Assembly: GCF_014192375.1 (NCBI RefSeq)
Contig: NZ_JACHXV010000005.1
Coordinates: 186,001-250,000, forward strand
Reading direction: 5' to 3'
Source of the DNA: Endobacter medicaginis
GTDB lineage: Bacteria; Pseudomonadota; Alphaproteobacteria; Acetobacterales; Acetobacteraceae
Length of the DNA stretch: 64,000 nucleotides
Part shown: positions 53,390 through 62,213 of the stretch, piece after piece
Numbering within the stretch: position 1 is the first letter of the stretch
Layout of the letters: every line of letters starts with the position of its first letter
Translations under genes and position numbers: made by a program
The notes under the pieces: generated by a model
Told to the model about the DNA's origin: nothing
The model's input: the letters and a program-made list of their open reading frames with translations, nothing else
Databases searched by the model: none

Positions 53390-54347
53390 CCTTCAACCCG
53401 GCTTCAACCCTAGCGTCGCGGACATGGCGCAGACGACGGCGATGAACGGGGAGACGGTGTCGGTCGTGTTCGGCGACGAAACCGTACAGGTGCCAAAGGG
53501 TGGCTTCTACGACCGCTTCCATGCCCGCCCCGATCTCGACGCGGTGGCCGATGAGCCGGGCGTCGGGCGGTTGGATTTCTTCCGCCGCATCCCCCGCCAG
53601 CGCGTCGCCTCCCGCGTCGGCCGAGTCTGGGCGCCGAACTTCTACTATCGTGTCCGCTCGGCACAGTTGCTGATGGCGGCGCCGATGTCGCGGCTGCGCG
53701 CGATGCTGCCGGCGGAACTGTCCCCGCTCGCCGCCCTGCCGGGACGGGGACTGGTCGCGCTGAGCTTCTTCTCCTATGCCGTGTGCGACAACGATCCCTA
53801 TGACGAGGTGTCGATCGCCGTCGTCATCCGCCGTCCCGGCGCGCGCGGACGCGATGGTGCCGAGCTGCTGCGCCAGCTGCGGCGGCGCAACGTCTTCGCT
53901 CATGTGCTCGCCCTGCCGGTGACCACCGAGATCGCCCGGACGCGCGGCGTACAGGCCTATCAGCTGCCGAAATGGCTGACCCCGATCGCGCTCGGCCTCG
54001 ACGGCGGCGTGCATGCCCGCATCGCCAACCGCGACGGCACGCCCGATCTGACCCTGACCGCGCCGGCACCGCACTGTCTGGACTGTCCCTCGCAGTCGCA
54101 GCTGAGCCGCAGCACCATGATCCATCGCGTCGACGGACGCTGGCACCGTACCGAGGTGCGGTCGAACCCGCTCTGCTCGGCGCAGCGTCTGCTGCCGCGC
54201 GATGTCACCCTGACCCGGCATGGCGGCCCGATGAGCGAACTGCTCGATGCCCTGGGCGCTTCCACCATGCTGCGGTTCGACGTCACCCGCGACGGGCAGT
54301 CGGTGCTCGACATGCCGGTGCCGCTCGAAGCCAACGCCAGCTTCTGA
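53382..54347 (+). CDS. Acetoacetate-decarboxylase-like protein
   Basis: A 321-residue protein. The central part (FYYRVRSAQLLMAAPMSRLRAMLP, LSFFSYAVCDNDPYDEVSIAVVIR, LPVTTEIARTRGVQAYQLPKWLTPI) resembles the acetoacetate decarboxylase fold, and LPK lies where that family has its Schiff-base Lys neighbourhood. It may be a decarboxylase, aldolase or binding protein. Similarity is low and I cannot name the substrate. Overlaps the old-yellow-enzyme gene by eight bases. Confidence 0.65.
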   Translation: MLDLQPGFNPSVADMAQTTAMNGETVSVVFGDETVQVPKGGFYDRFHARPDLDAVADEPGVGRLDFFRRIPRQRVASRVGRVWAPNFYYRVRSAQLLMAAPMSRLRAMLPAELSPLAALPGRGLVALSFFSYAVCDNDPYDEVSIAVVIRRPGARGRDGAELLRQLRRRNVFAHVLALPVTTEIARTRGVQAYQLPKWLTPIALGLDGGVHARIANRDGTPDLTLTAPAPHCLDCPSQSQLSRSTMIHRVDGRWHRTEVRSNPLCSAQRLLPRDVTLTRHGGPMSELLDALGASTMLRFDVTRDGQSVLDMPVPLEANASF

Positions 54348-54365
54348 AAGACAAGGAGACGCAAG

Positions 54366-55202
54366 ATGCCGTTCGTGACGACCGCCGATGGGACCGAGAT
54401 CTTCTACAAGGACTGGGGCCCGAAGGACGCGCAGCCGATCCACTTCCATCACGGCTGGCCGTTGTCGGCCGATGACTGGGACGCGCAGATGCTGTTCTTC
54501 ATCGGCCAGGGTTTCCGCGTCGTCGCCCATGACCGCCGCGGCCATGGCCGCTCCACCCAGGTGAGCGACGGTCACGACATGGACCATTACGCCGCCGACG
54601 CCTCCGCCGTGGTCGAACATCTCGACCTCCGCAACGTCGTGCATGTCGGCCACTCCACCGGCGGCGGCCAGGTCGCTCGCTACGTGGCGCAGTTCGGCCA
54701 GCCCCAGGGGCGGGTGGCCAAGGCGGTGCTGGTCAGCTCGGTGCCGCCGCTGATGGTGCAGACGCCGTCGCATCCCGATGGCGTGCCGATGTCGGTATTC
54801 GACGATTTCCGCGCCCAGCTCGCCGCCAACCGCGCCCAGTTCTATCTCGATGTGCCGAGCGGGCCGTTCTACGGCTTCAATCGGCTGCTGAAGAAATCCT
54901 CCGAGGGCACCATCCGCAACTGGTGGCGGCAGGGCATGATGGGTAGCGCCAAGGCGCAGTACGAGGGCATCAAGGCCTTCTCCGAGACCGACCAGACCGC
55001 GGACCTCAAGGCGATCACCGTCCCGGTGCTGGTGATGCAGGGCGATGACGACCAGGTCGTGCCTTACAAAGAGGCTGCGCTGAAGCAGCATGAACTGCTG
55101 GCCAATAGCCAGATCAAGATCTACGACGGCTACCCACACGGCATGCACACCACCCATGCCGACACCATCAACGCCGACATCCTCGCCTTCATCCGTGGCT
55201 GA
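54366..55202 (+). CDS. Alpha/beta hydrolase, chloroperoxidase-like
   Basis: A 278-residue protein of the non-haem haloperoxidase/esterase group. Oxyanion strand HHGWPLSADDWDAQM, nucleophile Ser in GHSTGGGQVARY, acid Asp in MQGDDDQVVP and His in PHGMHTTHAD. Family members hydrolyse esters or perform perhydrolysis; the true substrate is unknown. AAGGAG precedes the ATG. Its stop overlaps the GTG of the aldehyde dehydrogenase by eight bases. Confidence 0.9.
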   Translation: MPFVTTADGTEIFYKDWGPKDAQPIHFHHGWPLSADDWDAQMLFFIGQGFRVVAHDRRGHGRSTQVSDGHDMDHYAADASAVVEHLDLRNVVHVGHSTGGGQVARYVAQFGQPQGRVAKAVLVSSVPPLMVQTPSHPDGVPMSVFDDFRAQLAANRAQFYLDVPSGPFYGFNRLLKKSSEGTIRNWWRQGMMGSAKAQYEGIKAFSETDQTADLKAITVPVLVMQGDDDQVVPYKEAALKQHELLANSQIKIYDGYPHGMHTTHADTINADILAFIRG

Positions 55203-56625
55203 CGGCATCCATGTCGACCCGCAGGCTGGCGCCATGGCCAGCCTGCTCGACCGGCAGCGTGCCGCCTTCCTGCGCGACGGGCCGCCGGACCTGCGCGCCC
55301 GCCGTACCGCACTCGCGCGGCTGCGGGCGGCGGTGCTGTCGAACCGCGCAGCGCTGGTCGAGGCGATCAGCGCCGATTTCGGCCATCGCGCCGCGCCCGA
55401 GACCGACCTGCTGGAGATTGTCCCGACCCTGCAGGCGATCGATTACCTGCGCCATCGGCTCGCGCGCTTCATGCGCCCCGAGCGCCGGCATGTCGCGGCC
55501 ACCTACCGGCTCGGCCAGGCCAGGGTCGTCCATCAGCCGAAAGGCGTGATCGGCATCATGGCACCGTGGAACTACCCGTTCTCGCTGACCATGATCCCGC
55601 TCGCGACCGCACTCGCCGCCGGCAACCGGGCGATGCTGAAACCGTCGGAGCACACGCCGCGCACCACGGCGGCGATCGAGGCGCTGTGTGGCACGACGTT
55701 CGCAGCCGAGGAGGTGGCGGTGGTGTCGGGCGATGCCCGGATCGGTGCAGCCTTCAGCGGACTCGCCTTCGATCACCTGCTGTTCACCGGCAGCACCTCC
55801 GTCGGCCGCCACGTGATGCGGGCGGCGAGCGAGAACCTGGTGCCGGTGACGCTGGAACTGGGCGGCAAGTCGCCGGTGGTCGTCGCACCCGGGGCGGTGG
55901 ATGACAGGACGGTCGCGGCGATCGCCTATGGCAAGCTCGCCAATGGTGGCCAGACCTGCGTCGCCCCCGACTACGCGTTGGTGCACGAGGACGAGATCGA
56001 CGCCTTCGCCGCCCGCTACGATGCGGCGGTGCGCAGGCTGTATCCGGCCGGGCCGGACTCCGATGACTACACCGCGATCATCAACGACGCGCATCTCGCC
56101 CGTCTCTCGGGTCTGGCCGACGAGGCGCGGCGCCGCGGCGCACGGGTGATCGAGATCGGTGCACCGCGGCAGGGCGCGTCGAACACCCGCAAGATGACGC
56201 CGCTGCTGGTGCTGGACGCGCCGGACGACGCCGGCGTGATGTGCGACGAGATCTTCGGCCCCATCCTGCCGATACGCGCCTATCGCCGGATCGACGACGC
56301 GATCGCCTACATCAACGCGCGTCCGCGCCCGCTGGCGCTGTATCATTTCGGCCCCGACGATGCCGATCGCGCGGCGGTGCTGCGGCGGACCACGTCCGGC
56401 GGCGTCGGCATCAACACCACCCTGCTGCATGTCGCCCAGGACGACCTGCCGTTCGGCGGTATCGGTCCGAGCGGCATGGGCGCCTATCACGGCATCGAGG
56501 GATTCCGCTCGATGAGCCACGCGAAGGGCATCTTCGCGCAGGGTCGACTCGACCTGCCGCGCCTGGTGCGGCCGCCTTATGGCCGGCTCGTCGACCTCAC
56601 CCGGCGCATGCTGCTCGGCGGCTGA
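55195..56625 (+). CDS. Coniferyl-aldehyde-type aldehyde dehydrogenase
   Basis: A 476-residue class-3-like aldehyde dehydrogenase. MAPWNYPFSLTMIPLATALAAGN, catalytic Glu in TLELGGKSPVVV, Cys in NGGQTCVAPDY, and C-terminal PFGGIGPSGMGAYHGIEGF. This branch oxidises aromatic or long-chain aldehydes. Start GTG 55195 overlaps the hydrolase stop; ATG 55234 is an alternative. Last gene of the MerR-linked operon. Confidence 0.9.
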   Translation: MADGIHVDPQAGAMASLLDRQRAAFLRDGPPDLRARRTALARLRAAVLSNRAALVEAISADFGHRAAPETDLLEIVPTLQAIDYLRHRLARFMRPERRHVAATYRLGQARVVHQPKGVIGIMAPWNYPFSLTMIPLATALAAGNRAMLKPSEHTPRTTAAIEALCGTTFAAEEVAVVSGDARIGAAFSGLAFDHLLFTGSTSVGRHVMRAASENLVPVTLELGGKSPVVVAPGAVDDRTVAAIAYGKLANGGQTCVAPDYALVHEDEIDAFAARYDAAVRRLYPAGPDSDDYTAIINDAHLARLSGLADEARRRGARVIEIGAPRQGASNTRKMTPLLVLDAPDDAGVMCDEIFGPILPIRAYRRIDDAIAYINARPRPLALYHFGPDDADRAAVLRRTTSGGVGINTTLLHVAQDDLPFGGIGPSGMGAYHGIEGFRSMSHAKGIFAQGRLDLPRLVRPPYGRLVDLTRRMLLGG

Positions 56626-56637
56626 CGGCCCGGCAGT

Positions 56638-57483
56638 TCAGCGACCGGGCGGCGGGAAGGCCTTCGAGACGATGAAGTCCACCACCGCCGCGCCATTCGG
56701 CGTGCCGGGTTCGATGATGTCGTGATGTGTCGCACCAGGCGGCGTGAGGACATCGACCGTGTCGCCGCTGGCCCGCGCCTGCGCGGCATAGGGCTGCATG
56801 ATCGGTGCGAAGACGGCTTCGATCAGAAGCTGCCGAACGCCCAGCGGCAGATGGTCGGCGGCCGAGGCGAGCCGGTAGTCCCGAGGTTTCTGCGTCGGCG
56901 TGCCGCCCATCAGCGGCACGATCGCCGGACCGCCGCAGGCCTGGGCGTCTCGCCCGACGAAGGGCGCGAGGGTCGCCGGGCCGTCGATCGCCACCACGCT
57001 CACCGGATGCAGCGCGACCGCCGACCAGGGCGCCGGCAGGCGCGGCCGTGAGGCCTCCCACAGGGCGAGATGCGCGCCGGACGAATGGCCGATGATCGTC
57101 ACCCGACGCAGATCGAGATGCTGCGCCGCGGCGATCGCGGCCAGGTGGTCGCTCGCCGCGGCGATATCGGCGAACGTGCCGGGCCAGCCGCCGCCGGGAT
57201 CGCCGACGCGGCGGTATTCGATGTTGAGCGTGGCGATCCCCCTTCGGGTCAAGGCCGCGGCCAGCGCATCCGTGTCGCTGCGGCTGACCGCGGCGCGCCA
57301 GCAGCCGCCATGGATGAGGATCGCGACCGGAAACGGCGCCTTGCCCGTCGGCAGACGCAGATCGGCCTGCTGGGCAGGGGCGGGACCGTAGGAGATGGTC
57401 TCCATCGCCGGCGCGGCCCTGCAACTGGCGCCGCCGGCCGGCAGCGACACGAGCAATGCACAGCCCAACACGCGCGCAAGCAT
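56638..57483 (-). CDS. Exported alpha/beta hydrolase, BD-FAE/esterase-like
   Basis: A 281-residue protein with signal peptide (LGCALLVSLPAGGASC). ILIHGGCWRAAV oxyanion region, Ser in IIGHSSGAHLAL, Asp near PLMGGTP and a late His in ATHHDIIEPG form the expected triad. GGAGGAG precedes ATG 57483 by 4 bases; the frame is open to 57546. Divergent from a siderophore receptor, with the Fur-like box between, so it may be iron-regulated and could hydrolyse a siderophore ester. That role is inference. Confidence 0.82.
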   Translation of the reverse strand: MLARVLGCALLVSLPAGGASCRAAPAMETISYGPAPAQQADLRLPTGKAPFPVAILIHGGCWRAAVSRSDTDALAAALTRRGIATLNIEYRRVGDPGGGWPGTFADIAAASDHLAAIAAAQHLDLRRVTIIGHSSGAHLALWEASRPRLPAPWSAVALHPVSVVAIDGPATLAPFVGRDAQACGGPAIVPLMGGTPTQKPRDYRLASAADHLPLGVRQLLIEAVFAPIMQPYAAQARASGDTVDVLTPPGATHHDIIEPGTPNGAAVVDFIVSKAFPPPGR

Positions 57484-57554
57484 CCGCTCCTCCAGGAAAA
57501 TGTCGCAGACAGCATGAACCCGAACCGGCCGGCGCATGACAAGCATGCTCGTTG

Positions 57555-57577
57555 TTGCGATTGACTATCAGACGCAA
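57555..57577. promoter_or_regulatory. Candidate Fur box before the siderophore receptor
   Basis: A 23-base element with perfect TTGCG (57555-57559) and CGCAA (57573-57577) ends, and GA / TATCA in the middle. This resembles alphaproteobacterial Fur sites (TTGCGA...TCA...CGCAA). It sits between two divergent genes. Assignment is by pattern, not comparison. Confidence 0.5.
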
Positions 57578-57617
57578 CTGCCGTCATGACGCGTGACCAG
57601 CATGTGAGTCCGCTTCG

Positions 57618-59750
57618 ATGTCCGATCCCAAACGTCTTTTGCCGCTTGCGACCCTCGCCTGCCTCGCTGGCACAATGCTGCCCGTCGCCCGCGCCCAGGA
57701 GGCGGGCGGCAGCAGCGACATCATCGTCACCGGTGCGCGCGTGGGGGCGGCCGCGCTGAACCAGAGCGGATCGGCCACCGGGATCGACCTGTCGCTGAAG
57801 GAGACCCCGCAATCGGTGAGCGTGATCGACCGGCAGCGCATCACCGATTTCCAGCTTACCAACGTCAACGACCTGCTCAGCACCGTCGCCGGCGTGACCG
57901 TCGAGCGTGAGGAGACCGACCGCACGGAATACACCTCGCGCGGCTTCGACATCACCAACTTCCAGGTCGACAGCATCGGCCTGCCGCTGTTCTACAGCAT
58001 CCAGAACGGCGCGCTCGACACCGTGCTTTACGACCGCGTCGAGGTGGTGCGGGGTGCGAACGCGATCATGACCGGCATCGGCAATCCGTCTGCCACGGTC
58101 GATTACGTGCGCAAGCGCCCGACGGCGAAGACCCAAGGCGAGATCACCATCGAGGCCGGCTCGTTCGGCGAGTATCGCGGCGAGGGCGACGTCTCCGGGG
58201 CGCTGAACGCGTCGGGCACGCTGCGCGGCCGGCTGATCGGGGCGCGCGACGATTACGGCTCCTGGCTCGACCACAACCACACCGATCGGGAGGTCGGCGC
58301 CGCCCTGCTGGCCTGGGACATCACCCCGAACCTGACCGCCACCCTGGGCTATGCGCGCGCAGACAACCAGGCGCGCGGCGTGCTGTGGGGCGCGCTGCCG
58401 CTGGTCTATTCCGACGGCAGCCGCATCCCCTATGCCCGTTCCGCCTCCACCACCGCCCCCTGGACCTACTGGAACAATCTCGACCAGACCGCCTTTTCCG
58501 AGCTGGTCTGGCGCCTGCCGGGCGACTGGTCGGTGCGCGGTGTGTACACCTACCACCAGCTCGATTCCGATGCCCGCCTGCTCTACGCCTATGGCGCGCC
58601 GGACCCTTCCACCGGTCTCGGCGTGACGGGCACCGCGGGTGTGTACCCGTCGCGCTACCGGCAATACATGGCCGATGCCTATGCCTCCGGCAGCGTCATG
58701 GCGTTCGGCCGTCGCCACCAGCTCGCCTTCGGGGTCGCCAGCGGCTGGTCGAAGAACGTCCAGTACGAGGGCGTTGGCGAGAGCGTCATCGATTACGGCG
58801 ACATCCGCCAGCTCGCGCATTTCGATCCCGCCGAGCCGGATTTCGCCGATCTGGTCAAGCAGGCCGACATCAACGATCGGCTGATCCGCCTCTATGGCGC
58901 GGCCCACCTCAATTTCACCGACCGGCTGCACGGCCTGGTCGGCGCCTCGGCGATGTGGCTGACCACCACCGGCTATTCCTACGGCGTCGACCAGGCGCGC
59001 GATGCCAGCAAGGTCAGCCCCTATGCCGGGCTGCTGTTCGACCTCACCCGCCACATCACCGCCTATGGCAGCTATCTGACCATCTTCAATCCGCAGACCG
59101 AGGTCGACGCCACCGACCGCCGCCTCGATCCGGCCAAGGGCAGCTCGATCGAGGCGGGGCTGAAGGGCGAATGGCTCGGCGGCCGCCTCTATGCCAGCGC
59201 GGACTGGTTCCATGCCCGCCAGAACGGGCTCGCCACCTATGCCGGCACCTTCGGTGCGGGCGACGATGCCGGTCCGGTCGGCACCAGCTACTATACCGGG
59301 CTCGACACCATCGCCGAGGGCGAGGAGGTGGAGGTTTCCGGCCGCGTCACCGATCACTGGATGCTCGCCGGCGGCTTCACCCACCTCTCGCTGCACGATC
59401 CCGACGGCCATGCCGCGCGCACCTTCATCCCGCGCAACAGCCTCAAGCTCTCGGCGACCTACCAGATCCCCACGTGGCGCGATCTCAGGCTCGGCGCGCA
59501 GTTCCGCTACCAGAGCGGCATCCGCACCACCTCCGGCATCCTCGACTCCGCGGGCAATGACATCCCGATCCGCCAGCCCGGTTACGTGGTGGTCGACCTG
59601 CTGGCCGCGATCCGTGTCGCGCCGCATCTGCATGCCAGCCTCAACGTGCGGAACATCGGCAACACGAAATATCTCGGCACGCTCGAATACGGGCAGGCCT
59701 TCTACGCCCAGCCGCGCAGCTTTCTCGGCGCGCTTCGTTACGACTACTGA
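57618..59750 (+). CDS. TonB-dependent ferric-siderophore receptor
   Basis: A 710-residue outer-membrane receptor. Signal peptide (LLPLATLACLAGTMLPVARA), then DIIVTGAR (TonB box region), plug domain (KETPQSVSVIDRQRITDF, RGFDITNFQVDSIG, YDRVEVVRGANAIM), and a 22-strand barrel ending in the aromatic residues LGALRYDY. FhuE/FpvA-like plug motifs suggest a hydroxamate or mixed siderophore. No clear ribosome site precedes ATG 57618. A Fur-like box is 41 bases upstream; feoA-feoB follow. Confidence 0.93.
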   Translation: MSDPKRLLPLATLACLAGTMLPVARAQEAGGSSDIIVTGARVGAAALNQSGSATGIDLSLKETPQSVSVIDRQRITDFQLTNVNDLLSTVAGVTVEREETDRTEYTSRGFDITNFQVDSIGLPLFYSIQNGALDTVLYDRVEVVRGANAIMTGIGNPSATVDYVRKRPTAKTQGEITIEAGSFGEYRGEGDVSGALNASGTLRGRLIGARDDYGSWLDHNHTDREVGAALLAWDITPNLTATLGYARADNQARGVLWGALPLVYSDGSRIPYARSASTTAPWTYWNNLDQTAFSELVWRLPGDWSVRGVYTYHQLDSDARLLYAYGAPDPSTGLGVTGTAGVYPSRYRQYMADAYASGSVMAFGRRHQLAFGVASGWSKNVQYEGVGESVIDYGDIRQLAHFDPAEPDFADLVKQADINDRLIRLYGAAHLNFTDRLHGLVGASAMWLTTTGYSYGVDQARDASKVSPYAGLLFDLTRHITAYGSYLTIFNPQTEVDATDRRLDPAKGSSIEAGLKGEWLGGRLYASADWFHARQNGLATYAGTFGAGDDAGPVGTSYYTGLDTIAEGEEVEVSGRVTDHWMLAGGFTHLSLHDPDGHAARTFIPRNSLKLSATYQIPTWRDLRLGAQFRYQSGIRTTSGILDSAGNDIPIRQPGYVVVDLLAAIRVAPHLHASLNVRNIGNTKYLGTLEYGQAFYAQPRSFLGALRYDY

Positions 59751-59773
59751 GCAATCCTGCCCGGCCATTGAGA

Positions 59774-59799
59774 TTGCGAGTCGTTCTTACTACTTTGCA
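59774..59799. promoter_or_regulatory. Candidate Fur box before feoA
   Basis: A 26-base element starting TTGCGAGTCGTTCTTA and ending TTTGCA, matching the general alphaproteobacterial Fur pattern (TTGCGA...TTCT.A...TGCA). It lies 55 bases before feoA. It shares TTGCGA with the box in front of the siderophore receptor. Confidence 0.55.
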
Positions 59800-59853
59800 G
59801 ACTCGAGAGAGTGACGGGACAGGCTGGGCGGTGCGCGTTTTCCACATGACGAG

Positions 59854-60117
59854 ATGGCGGTGAGCGATGATGCGGGTGTGGTCCTGCTCGACGCCCTGCC
59901 GCGTGGTGCGATCGCCGTGATCGAGTCGGTGGATTTCCGCACCGCGGACGATCCGGTGGCGCGCCGTCTGGTGGAGCTCGGCTTCGTGCCCGGCGAGACG
60001 GTGCAGATGATCGCGCACGGACCCTTCGGCGCAGATCCGCTGGCGGTCCGCCTCGGCGGCACCCGCTTCGCGCTGCGCCGGGCGGAAGCCGCGCGGGTGC
60101 GGGTGGAGCGAAGCTGA
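59854..60117 (+). CDS. feoA: Ferrous-iron transport protein FeoA
   Basis: An 87-residue SH3-like protein. VARRLVELGFVPGETVQMIAHGPFGADPLAVRLGGTRFALRRAEAARV is the full family core, here split over residues 33-83. It modulates FeoB GTPase activity. Its stop overlaps the feoB ATG by one base (TGATG). Confidence 0.93.
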   Translation: MAVSDDAGVVLLDALPRGAIAVIESVDFRTADDPVARRLVELGFVPGETVQMIAHGPFGADPLAVRLGGTRFALRRAEAARVRVERS

Positions 60118-62027
60118 TGGCCGATACGCTGCTCGCCGAACGTGTCGTCGATCCGGCCGTCGCACGGCCCGACGAGGCCCCACCCGCGCCGCCATCGGCG
60201 CTGCGCGCGGCCCTGGTCGGCAACCCGAACTGCGGCAAGACCGCGCTGTTCAACCTGCTCACCGGCAGCCGGCAGAAGGTCGCCAACTACGCGGGCGTGA
60301 CCGTCGAGCGCAAGGAGGGCCGCGTCGTCTCGCCCGAGGGGCGCGTGATCCGCCTGCTCGATCTGCCGGGGGCCTACTCGCTCGACGCCACCAGCCCGGA
60401 CGAGGCGGTCACGCGCGACGTGGTGCTCGGCCGGCACCGTTCCGAGCCGCGGCCGGAGCTGCTGGTCTGCGTGGTGGACGCGACCAATCTGCGTCTGCAC
60501 CTGCGTTTCGCGCTCGAACTGCGCCAGCTCGGCCTGCCGATGCTGCTGGTGCTCAACATGATGGACGAGGCGGAGCGGCAGGGGCTGGTGATCGACATGC
60601 CTGGCCTGTCCGCGGCCCTGACCATGCCGGTGGTGGGCGCGGTCGGCGTGCGCCGAGGCGGTGCGGATGCGCTGCGCGACAGCTTCGATCGGCCCTTGCC
60701 ACCCGCGCCGTTACCGCTGCCGGACGGCATCGACCTGCACGCCGAGGTGCGCCGCCTGCTCGCCGCCCATCTGCGCCGAACGGACGGCACCCGCCAGCAT
60801 GTCGGCGACCGGCTTGACCGTGTCTTCCTGCATCCCGTGCTCGGTCCGGCGATCCTGCTCGCGGTGCTGTTCGTGATGTTCCAGACCGTGTTCTCCTGGG
60901 CGCAGCCGGCGATGGACGGGCTGCAGGCGGCGATGAACCAGCTCGGCGCGCTCGTCGGCCAGTTGCTGCCCGACGGCATCCTGCGCAGCCTGATCGTCGA
61001 TGCGGTGATCGCGGGGGCCGGCACGGTGGTGGTCTACCTGCCGCAGATCCTGATCCTGTTCCTGTGGATCCTCGCCCTCGAGGAGAGCGGCTACCTGCCA
61101 CGCGCAGCGTTCCTGCTCGACCGAATCATGGCGTCGTGCGGGCTGTCGGGACGGTCGTTCATCCCGCTGCTGTCGAGCTTCGCCTGCGCGATCCCCGGCA
61201 TCATGGCCACGCGCACCATCACCAACCCGCGTGACCGTCTCGTCACCATCCTGATTGCGCCGTTGATGACCTGCTCGGCACGGCTGCCGGTGTACACGCT
61301 GCTGATCGCCGCCTTCATTCCCGCCCACCGCGTGCTCGGCATCTTCGGCCTGCAGGGACTGGTGCTGTTCGGCCTGTATGCCTTCGCCATCGTCAGCGGC
61401 ATGGTGCTGGCCAAGCTGATGACCCGGGGGCGCGCGGCGGAGGAGCATCCGCTGCTGATGGAGCTGCCGAGCTACCGCCGTCCCGCCCTGCGCAATATCG
61501 GCTTCGGGCTGTGGCAGCGCGCGACGATGTTCCTCTCCCGCGTCGGCACCATCATCGTCACGCTCAACGTGCTGCTGTGGGCGCTGTCCACCTTTCCAGC
61601 GCCGCCTCCGGGTGCAGCGGGCCCGGCGATCGACTACAGCTTCGCCGGCCGGATCGGGCATGCGATGATGCTGGTGTTCGCCCCGATCGGCTTCAACTGG
61701 CAGATCTGCGTGTCGCTGATCCCCGGCCTCGCCGCGCGCGAGGTCGCGGTCAGCGCGCTCGCCACGGTCTATGCGGTCGGCGCCAGCGAGGACGACGCGG
61801 CGGCGAAGCTCGCCCCTCTGCTGTCGGCGCAATGGTCAATGGCGACCGCGCTGTCGCTGCTCGCCTGGTATGTGTTCGCGCCGCAATGCCTGTCGACACT
61901 GGCGGTGATCCGTCGCGAGACCGGATCGGTGCGCTGGGTGCTGGTGACGGCGGCCTATCTGTTCGGCCTTGCCTATCTCGCCTCGCTCGCCACCTATCAG
62001 ATCGCGGTCGCACTCGGAGGGGGATGA
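60117..62027 (+). CDS. feoB: Ferrous-iron transporter FeoB
   Basis: A 636-residue GTP-dependent Fe2+ permease. GTPase motifs are G1 VGNPNCGKTALFN, G3 DLPGAYSL and G4 NMMDEA. About nine membrane segments follow, with RSFIPLLSSFACAIPGIMATRTI and LIAPLMTCSARLPVYTLLI, the Cys-containing pore motifs. It is shorter than E. coli FeoB (773), lacking part of the C-terminal region. The stop overlaps the small Cys-rich gene. Confidence 0.96.
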   Translation: MADTLLAERVVDPAVARPDEAPPAPPSALRAALVGNPNCGKTALFNLLTGSRQKVANYAGVTVERKEGRVVSPEGRVIRLLDLPGAYSLDATSPDEAVTRDVVLGRHRSEPRPELLVCVVDATNLRLHLRFALELRQLGLPMLLVLNMMDEAERQGLVIDMPGLSAALTMPVVGAVGVRRGGADALRDSFDRPLPPAPLPLPDGIDLHAEVRRLLAAHLRRTDGTRQHVGDRLDRVFLHPVLGPAILLAVLFVMFQTVFSWAQPAMDGLQAAMNQLGALVGQLLPDGILRSLIVDAVIAGAGTVVVYLPQILILFLWILALEESGYLPRAAFLLDRIMASCGLSGRSFIPLLSSFACAIPGIMATRTITNPRDRLVTILIAPLMTCSARLPVYTLLIAAFIPAHRVLGIFGLQGLVLFGLYAFAIVSGMVLAKLMTRGRAAEEHPLLMELPSYRRPALRNIGFGLWQRATMFLSRVGTIIVTLNVLLWALSTFPAPPPGAAGPAIDYSFAGRIGHAMMLVFAPIGFNWQICVSLIPGLAAREVAVSALATVYAVGASEDDAAAKLAPLLSAQWSMATALSLLAWYVFAPQCLSTLAVIRRETGSVRWVLVTAAYLFGLAYLASLATYQIAVALGGG

Positions 62028-62206
62028 TGACCAACCTGGGTCTGGTGCTCGAATATGTCGTCGTCGGCCTGATCGTGCTGGCCTGCGCGCTTTACTGGGG
62101 CCGGCGCCTGCTGCCGCGGACGCGGCCGGTGGCCGCCGCGGGCGACGCCGCCCGTCCGTCGAGCTGCGGCGGCTGTCGCAACTGCGACGGCGGCGGGTGT
62201 CACTGA
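62027..62206 (+). CDS. FeoB-associated Cys-rich membrane protein
   Basis: A small 59-residue protein: one membrane helix (VLEYVVVGLIVLACALYW), a basic turn (GRRLLPRTR), then a Cys-rich tail SSCGGCRNCDGGGCH with four Cys. Such proteins follow feoB in many genomes, where FeoC is absent; the role is unknown. GGAGG is 6 bases before ATG 62027; ATG 62024 is in frame and adds one Met. Confidence 0.75.
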   Translation: MTNLGLVLEYVVVGLIVLACALYWGRRLLPRTRPVAAAGDAARPSSCGGCRNCDGGGCH

Positions 62207-62213
62207 GCGGCGC

